Shown here: in pieces, positions 58,493-64,000 of the stretch | How the letters are laid out: the number at the start of each line of letters is the position of its first letter | How positions within the stretch are numbered: the stretch's first letter is position 1 | From: Tragulus kanchil | Lineage: Eukaryota > Chordata > Mammalia > Artiodactyla > Tragulidae | Direction: 5' to 3' | DNA: 64,000 nt | Assembly (NCBI GenBank): GCA_022376925.1 | Contig: JAIOJX010000006.1 | Coordinates: 62,333,394 to 62,397,393, forward strand | Notes under the pieces: model-generated | Seen by the model: the letters and a program-made list of their open reading frames with translations, nothing else | Databases searched by the model: none | Told to the model about the DNA's origin: nothing | Position numbers and translations under genes: made by a program

Positions 58493-58890
58493 TGAACTGC
58501 CAGAACAAATCGGGTTTGTTTAGGAGAATGGCTGGGCTGTCTCTAAAGGAAAGAACAGCCTCAACAGGTTTGACAACAAGGTTTATTTACCTGATTGGGG
58601 CAGGAAAAGCTAGGGTGGGAAAAATTCTTTGTAGGTCAGGTGGCATCATTCCAGGAAGGGAGTCTTCATAGAATCAGGAGCTTCATCATGGTGCCTCAGC
58701 AGTATGTGCACCACTGGCTCAGTTGTGACAGGGAGTTAATTTCAGTAAACACACTGTTCCATTTCTTATCAGACCTTTGCAGATGTATGCAGTCTTGCAA
58801 GAGGGGATGGGACTTCAGCAGAGGGATGGGACGTTAGCAGGAACATACAAGTTTTGAAAGGGTGATGGAGGCCTCCCAGCAGTCCTGACA
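58493..58890 (-). mobile_element. Candidate solo LTR, reverse
   Basis: On the minus strand a block of about 398 bp starts tgtcaggactg and ends ctggcagttca, giving TG...CA ends. It contains aataaa (+ strand tttatt at 58582) about 90 bp before its end, as in an R-U5 arrangement. It directly abuts the EWSR1-like pseudogene, which stops at its left edge. I find no target duplication, so the exact limits and the LTR nature are uncertain. No viral coding sequence is present. Confidence 0.45.
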
Positions 58891-58895
58891 TTGTT

Positions 58896-59880
58896 CACCA
58901 CCCAGCCCTGCTCATGCCTCCAAAATCAAATCCCCTACATCCCCTGCCTGGGTTTTCAGGGTCACTCATGTGTCAGTTCTCTCCTGATCCAGAAAATCCT
59001 TATAAAACCCATACTTACTGGGATGATCCTGTGGGAATGAACTATGCTGTCCTTAGTAGCTGCAGCTCTGTGGTCTATATTGACCTGGATGGAACAACTG
59101 CAGAATCCAGTTTGGGGTGAAGGAACCAGTGGATATCTGCTGCACCAGAGCTCTTTGCTGACCATAGAAGCTACTCAGCTGTCCATAGCTTCTGGGTTGC
59201 CCACAGATGATCTGCTGTAACTGCTCTGATCATAAGTAGTCAGTTGTGTAGAAGAAGAGCTGGTAGGAGGATAAGACGGCAGTTATGTGAGCTGCGTAGG
59301 GTAGCTCGCGGGTACCTAGGGATGACTATCATTCCTCTGTTTACATCCTAGGTTGCTGGTTGTAACCCTCTGTGCTAGGCTGATGTTGAGTAATCTCAGT
59401 GGGTTTGTTACTATCCTGAAGTCTTGCAGGCTCCTTGGCTGCCAGCTATTGCCCAGAGCCAGAGTAAGCAAGCTGAGGGGCATATGCAGACTAAGCTGCA
59501 TATCAGATCTGGGTGGCAATAACTGTAGCAGTGGTGGTATCACAAGCCCCAGTGCTATTTGCTGGGCAGACCAATAGTATGCCTAGTTTGCTATTGGAGT
59601 CCCCTATCTATCCATAAGAAGTTGTATAGGCAGTCTGCACATAGGGCACAATGGTCTGAGACTGAGTACAGGTGACATCTATGGGCTGTTCAAAGGGCCC
59701 TTAACTTTGCTGCCCATATGTCTGGGTAGTCTATGTATATCCTTGAATGGGTGGAAGTAACCACTGTAAACCTGCTGGACTGCAGCTTGGCTATAGCTAC
59801 TGAAATCCATGGATGTTATCTTCTTTCTTTCTCCTCTTCACAACATCCCTCTCCCTCTGATTTCCTTTAGGTGCTGAACT
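58896..59880 (-). pseudogene. EWSR1P: EWSR1-derived processed pseudogene
   Basis: The minus strand aligns by eye with the mRNA of EWSR1, the FET-family RNA-binding protein. It has a 5' UTR-like gagggagagggatgttg...gaggagaaagaaag, then a degraded start and an SYGQ-type repeat region. Recognisable pieces include tatagccaagctgcag (YSQAA), acttcttatgg, gataccaccactgctacag (DTTTATV), cagagcagttac (DQSSYS) and, near the end, caggatcatcccagtaa and ggattttctgga (HPSS, GFSGPG). Exons are joined without introns, so it is a retrocopy. Stops and indels are frequent. The rest of the mRNA after the start of the RGG region is missing; the sequence ends at the candidate LTR. The symbol only marks the parent gene. 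Confidence 0.82.
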
Positions 59881-60044
59881 GTGTAGGTGCAAAACTCACA
59901 CTCTTGGGCACTACCATCCAGCTGGCCAGTGGGGGTGGAGGAAGCAGGGGTGAAGCACAGCTTTCTCTGATACTCTCTGGAGATCTGTGCAGATTGTGTG
60001 TGCTGTTGGTAAGTAGTGTTCCACCACTTGTCTAATGAATTACC
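59881..60044. other. Spacer between pseudogene and old L1
   Basis: Not recognised. A 69-codon reverse frame (59838-60047) overlaps the pseudogene's 5' UTR-like part and has no known motif. Confidence 0.5.
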
Positions 60045-60350
60045 CATTTAAGGACAAATGGCTTGTTTCCAGTTTTGAACTATTATTAGTTCATGATGCT
60101 GCTATAAAAATGCATTCACTGTTTTTATTGTGTGAACACATCTCTATTTTTCTAGGATAAATATCTGGGAGTGAAATTACTGGGTCAGATGGAAGTTGCA
60201 TCTTTAGTTTTTAAAGAAATTCCAAACTATTTTTCAGAGTGCATGTGCCAGTTACATTTATACCATCAGTGCATGAGTGATCCAGGATCTCTGCATCTCA
60301 CCAGCATTTAGTGTAGCCACTAGGTTTTTATTGAAGCCATCCTATTGTAT
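60045..60350 (-). mobile_element. Old L1 ORF2/3' end fragment, reverse (part 1)
   Basis: The order 'ggcttgtttccagttttgaa', 'gctgctataaaaatgcattc', 'aatatctgggagtgaaatta', 'ctgggtcagatgg' and 'tctgcatctcaccagcattt' is the reverse complement of an old L1 3' region. It is interrupted by a SINE at 60361 and continues at about 60555. Confidence 0.82.
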
Positions 60351-60360
60351 ATTGATATTT

Positions 60361-60553
60361 GGACTTTCCATGTAGCTTGTTGGTAAATAAGCTCTATGCC
60401 AAGTTGGAGACACAGGTTTGATCCCTGGGTTGGGAAGATCCCCTGAAGAAGGAATCCACTCCAGTATTCTTGCTTGGGAAATCCCATGGATAGAGGGCCT
60501 GGCAGGCTACAGGTCATGGAGTGGCAAAAATGCCCCACACAACTAAACAACAG
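60361..60553 (+). mobile_element. Bov-tA SINE inside an old L1
   Basis: A diverged Bov-tA SINE in + orientation: 'ggactttccatgtagcttg', 'aggtttgatccctgggttgg', 'ccactccagtattcttgctt', 'gcctggcaggctacaggtca'. It is flanked by tgtattgatattt-like sequences (about 60347-60360 and 60555-60568), its probable target repeat. The duplicate at about 61512-61672 lacks the head. Confidence 0.82.
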
Positions 60554-60554
60554 T

Positions 60555-60850
60555 GTGTATTAATATTTTGTTGTGATTTTGATTGACATATCTCTGATTG
60601 CTAATGATATTAGATGTCTTTTCATGTGCTTATTGGCCATGTGTGTATGCTGTCTGGTGAAATATCTTTATTACTTCTGTCCATTTCAAATAGGATTGCT
60701 TGGTTTTTTTGCTATTGAGTTCATAATTTTCTTTATATATTCTAGATGAGAGTCCTTTTATCAGATATTCAATTCACAAATATTTAATCTGTCACCTGCC
60801 TTCTCATACTTTCACCATGCTTCTTCACCATTCTTTAATTTTACAAATTT
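60555..60850 (-). mobile_element. Old L1 fragment, reverse (part 2)
   Basis: Continues part 1: 'gattgctaatgatattagat', 'tcttttcatgtgcttattgg', 'ttctttatatattctagatg', 'agtccttttatcagatat'. Copy at about 61674-61970. Confidence 0.82.
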
Positions 60851-61265
60851 GATTTTTAATTTTTTCTCTTTCAAAATATTTATTTCAAGTAGAAACTGGG
60901 AAGACAATCACATGTAAGATAATTCAGTATAAGACTGGAAAATACACTAATTTGGTCATAAAAATATAAAAAGCTGAAAATAATACTACATTAAGTAGTC
61001 TGATTGAAAATAGTGTTTTGTTTTTCAAGTAGCAAGCCCAAAGCAGTCCCCAATAAGAGTGAAAGCTCTTCTCTTCATACACACAGCTCTAAGATGAAAA
61101 TCATATTCATCTTTATCCAGAATGTTCTCCCATCCCCAAAATCCTTTCTTTTTATTTTTCTTACTCTATGGAAATTATTCAGTGCGTTTATGTGTTTTTC
61201 ATAAACTTTTTATCAGAATGCCTAAGCAGGCACATCAACCTTGGACAATGTCTAAATCATTTTTA
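60851..61265. other. Unassigned part of duplication 23
   Basis: About 410 AT-rich bases without a recognised gene or repeat. The 66-codon frame at 61004 recurs at 62124 and has no motif. Confidence 0.5.
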
Positions 61266-61269
61266 TAAA

Positions 61270-61489
61270 AGTTGCTGTTATCCATTTCCTCAGTGTGACT
61301 CTTTGGGACTTCATGGACTGCAGCACGCCAGGCTTCCCTGTTCTTTAATATCTCCTGGAGTTGGCTCGAACTCATGTCCATTGAGTCGGTAATGCCATCC
61401 TGCCATCTCATCCGCTGTTGCCCCCTTTTCCTTCTGCCTTTTATTTTACCCAGTATCAGGGTGCTTTCCAGTAAGCTGATTCTTTGCAT
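61270..61489 (-). mobile_element. BovB LINE 3' end, reverse (copy 1)
   Basis: Reverse BovB tail. On the minus strand the 84-codon frame 61235-61489 retains the family's LESTLILGKIKGRRKRGQQR...MRWQDGITDSMDM block. The frame is open but starts inside the element. It ends at the join of duplication 23. Confidence 0.87.
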
Positions 61490-62389
61490 TCCCTATTGTA
61501 TATTGATATTTGTTTCTATGGCCAAGTTGGAGACACAGGTTTGATCCCTGGGTTGGGAAGATCCCTGAAGAAGGAATCCACTCCAGTATTCTTGCTTGGG
61601 AAATCCCATGGATAGAGGGCCTGGCAGGCTACAGGTCATGGAGTGGCAAAATGCCCACACAACTAAACAACAGTGTGTATTAATATTTTGTTGTGATTTT
61701 GATTGACATATCTCTGATTGCTAATGATATTAGATGTCTTTTCATGTGCTTATTGGCCATGTGTGTATGCTGTCTGGTGAAATATCTTTATTACTTCTGT
61801 CCATTTCAAATAGGATTGCTTGGTTTTTTTGCTATTGAGTTCATAATTTTCTTTATATATTCTAGATGAGAGTCCTTTTATCAGATATTCAATTCACAAA
61901 TATTTAATCTGTCACCTGCCTTCTCATACTTTCACCATGCTTCTTCACCATTCTTTAATTTTACAAATTTGATTTTTAATTTTTTCTCTTTCAAAATATT
62001 TATTTCAAGTAGAAACTGGGAAGACAATCACATGTAAGATAATTCAGTATAAGACTGGAAAATACACTAATTTGGTCATAAAAATATAAAAAGCTGAAAA
62101 TAATACTACATTAAGTAGTCTGATTGAAAATAGTGTTTTGTTTTTCAAGTAGCAAGCCCAAAGCAGTCCCCAATAAGAGTGAAAGCTCTTCTCTTCATAC
62201 ACACAGCTCTAAGATGAAAATCATATTCATCTTTATCCAGAATGTTCTCCCATCCCCAAAATCCTTTCTTTTTATTTTTCTTACTCTATGGAAATTATTC
62301 AGTGCGTTTATGTGTTTTTCATAAACTTTTTATCAGAATGCCTAAGCAGGCACATCAACCTTGGACAATGTCTAAATCATTTTTATAAA

Positions 62390-62625
62390 AGTTGCTGTTA
62401 TCCATTTCCTCAGTGTGACTCTTTGGGACTTCATGGACTGCAGCACGCCAGGCTTCCCTGTTCTTTAATATCTCCTGGAGTTGGCTCGAACTCATGTCCA
62501 TTGAGTCGGTAATGCCATCCTGCCATCTCATCCGCTGTTGCCCCCTTTTCCTTCTGCCTTTTATTTTACCCAGTATCAGGGTGCTTTCCAGTAAGCTGAT
62601 TCTTTGCATCAGGTGGACAACGCAC
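62390..62625 (-). mobile_element. BovB LINE 3' end, reverse (copy 2)
   Basis: Second copy of the BovB tail at 61270, here extending into 'catcaggtggacaa' before the match to BovB ends. Confidence 0.87.
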
Positions 62626-62877
62626 TGATGAAAAAAAATTAGAGATGTAAATAAATGAAAAGAAATACAGTGTCAAAGGATTGGAAGACTCAGTATAGTA
62701 AAGCTGTCAACTGTCCCCAAATAGCATACAGATTGAGGTGTTCCTGCACCTCCTGGGCTGCAGCTGACACCTCAGATCTCATGGTGGCCTCAGATCACGC
62801 CCCACTCCAGCAGCACCTGTGACCGGCCTTGCCTGAACTGATCCAGTTAGGCTGTCCTGATTTTTCATTATTTTAAA
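62626..62877. other. Unassigned spacer
   Basis: About 250 bp; nothing recognised. Recurs from 63783 to the window end. Confidence 0.5.
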
Positions 62878-63185
62878 CTTTTTTTTTTTTGGGGGGGGGG
62901 GGGTGGGTTGAGGAGGGAGGGGTGCAGGGGCCACTTCTATTGGTCTTTCATTTATCCGTTTCCATCCATCTTTGTCCTTTGGCCTGTGTGGGCCTCCCAT
63001 CGTAGTGGCCTCTGTCACTGCAGAGCACCTGCTCTGGACGCATGGGTTCCAGAGCTCCGGCTCGGTAATTGGACACATGGGTCCAGCCGCTCTGTGGCAC
63101 ACAGTATCTCCCCAGGCTAGGGATCGAACCAGGCACGTTGCACTGCAAGATGGTGTCCTTCCCCACTGGACCACCAGGGAAGCCC
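62878..63185 (-). mobile_element. CHR-type SINE, reverse, with odd T/G tail
   Basis: On the minus strand: head gggcttccctggtggtccag, B-box-like ggttcgatccctagcc, body with 'tgtgtccaat', 'ggaggcccacacaggcc' and a taaatgaaag linker. Same family as 34501 and 48149. Where a plain A tail is expected the + strand shows 12-13 t followed by about 13 g (62878-62903). Confidence 0.83.
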
Positions 63186-63543
63186 TGTAATGTCTCTTTT
63201 TGTCCTTACTGATTTCCATTGCCCTGAAGTCTGGTTTGTATGTTACTAATATAGCCATCCCTACTTTCCATTGATTAACATTTGCCCCACACATCTTTTT
63301 CTATCCTTTTAGTACCCTCCCTCTATCATTATACTTAAATTTTTTATAGGCTAAACACTGCCAGTGTTTTTAACCTCCCGTGCAAATCTCTTTTCCCCTT
63401 ACCTTTTTCCTCCTATTGTTATTCTTTTCATTGTTCTGCTTAGGACACACAGGCCTTGCTGCCTTTCCTCAGACTGAACAGGTATGCTTCCCCCCAGGGG
63501 GTTGGCTTTCTCTGGTTCGACATTTAATTTTCATTTTTAATTA
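63186..63543. other. Old L1-like piece and unassigned DNA
   Basis: The first 120 bp or so ('gtctctttttgtccttactg', 'tctggtttgtatgttactaa', 'agccatccctactttcc') resemble the reverse of an L1 ORF2 segment. After about 63310 I recognise nothing. Confidence 0.5.
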
Positions 63544-63547
63544 AAAA

Positions 63548-63782
63548 GTTGCTGTTATCCATTTCCTCAGTGTGACTCTTTGGGACTTCATGGACTGCAG
63601 CACGCCAGGCTTCCCTGTTCTTTAATATCTCCTGGAGTTGGCTCGAACTCATGTCCATTGAGTCGGTAATGCCATCCTGCCATCTCATCCGCTGTTGCCC
63701 CCTTTTCCTTCTGCCTTTTATTTTACCCAGTATCAGGGTGCTTTCCAGTAAGCTGATTCTTTGCATCAGGTGGACAACGCAC
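63548..63782 (-). mobile_element. BovB LINE 3' end, reverse (copy 3)
   Basis: Third copy of the BovB tail, from duplication 24. Confidence 0.87.
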
Positions 63783-64000
63783 TGATGAAAAAAAATTAGA
63801 GATGTAAATAAATGAAAAGAAATACAGTGTCAAAGGATTGGAAGACTCAGTATAGTAAAGCTGTCAACTGTCCCCAAATAGCATACAGATTGAGGTGTTC
63901 CTGCACCTCCTGGGCTGCAGCTGACACCTCAGATCTCATGGTGGCCTCAGATCACGCCCCACTCCAGCAGCACCTGTGACCGGCCTTGCCTGAACTGATC

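Larger units (their letters stand above)
60341..62609. repeat. Tandem duplication 23 (period about 1150, then 1120)
   Basis: Bases 60341-61490 recur as 61491-62609. About 20 bp after the join, copy 2 lacks roughly 30 bp of copy 1 (60362-60391 region, the SINE head) and has a few substituted bases. Three one-base homopolymer losses follow within the next 130 bp (tccc, aaaa, gccc). Later the copies look identical. Changes crowd at the join. Confidence 0.95.
62387..64000. repeat. Tandem duplication 24 (period 1157), runs off the window
   Basis: Bases 62387-62843 recur as 63544-64000, so the window ends inside copy 2. Copy 1 is expected to extend to 63543. The part 62387-62609 is also in duplication 23, so the BovB tail is present three times. 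Confidence 0.96.

Noticed and set aside
62779..63294. Reverse frame of 171 codons as a host gene
   Set aside because: It lies over a CHR-type SINE and the T/G tract; proline and lysine runs come from the homopolymers.
1..64000. Tandem copies as a CRISPR array or satellite
   Set aside because: Units are about 1.1 kb, all different from one another, and each is present only two or three times; there are no short repeats with spacers and no single monomer.

Overview
This is nuclear DNA from a ruminant, most likely a bovid. The diagnostic repeats are BovB (RTE-type LINE) fragments, Bov-tA SINEs with the typical tail ending in an AGAGTCAGACACGACTGA-like motif, tRNA-derived SINEs of CHR type, and a ruminant-type LINE-1. 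AT content is high outside the L1 5' region. I find no functional host protein-coding gene; nearly all open frames are repeat-derived or chance frames under 130 codons.

The dominant structure is a ladder of 24 direct tandem duplications from end to end. Each repeats a block of about 0.9-1.24 kb (mean spacing about 1.12 kb by hand count), with copies almost identical apart from homopolymer or microsatellite length changes and a few single-base differences. Copy 2 normally starts where copy 1 ends, sometimes with a few bases of shared sequence or a 5-40 bp filler. Many steps chain, so a segment appears three times. Removing one copy of each pair would shrink the window from 64.0 kb to about 37 kb. 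The uniform block length, and disregard for repeat boundaries, point to unmerged overlapping contigs or reads (false duplication) rather than 24 biological events. A biological origin cannot be excluded from the sequence alone.

Layout. 1-12288: mostly unassigned intergenic DNA with BovB fragments and one reverse Bov-tA SINE, carrying duplications 1-4. 12289-24760: one L1 in + orientation with a YY1-type start, GC-rich 5' UTR, intact ORF1, broken ORF2, 3' UTR and A-rich tail, bounded by a 13-bp target-site duplication. Its apparent 12.4 kb falls to about 7.1 kb when duplications 5-9 are collapsed. 24761-27320: a MIR, then a Bov-tA SINE split by a 524-bp solo LTR with a 5-bp target duplication. 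27320-54437: intergenic DNA with old MIR, L2 and L1 pieces, CHR-type SINEs, BovB tails and microsatellites, under duplications 11-21. 54438-58105: a reverse BovB with a reverse transcriptase remnant. 58493-59890: a possible reverse LTR and a degenerate EWSR1-derived processed pseudogene on the minus strand. 60045-64000: old reverse L1 pieces, SINEs and BovB tails, with duplications 23-24; the last runs off the window end.

Nothing here works as an operon or defence system. The points worth attention are the duplication ladder, the nested insertions, the L1 with intact ORF1 but dead ORF2, and the EWSR1 retrocopy. All comparisons were made by eye; family names rest on remembered consensus features and no database search was run.
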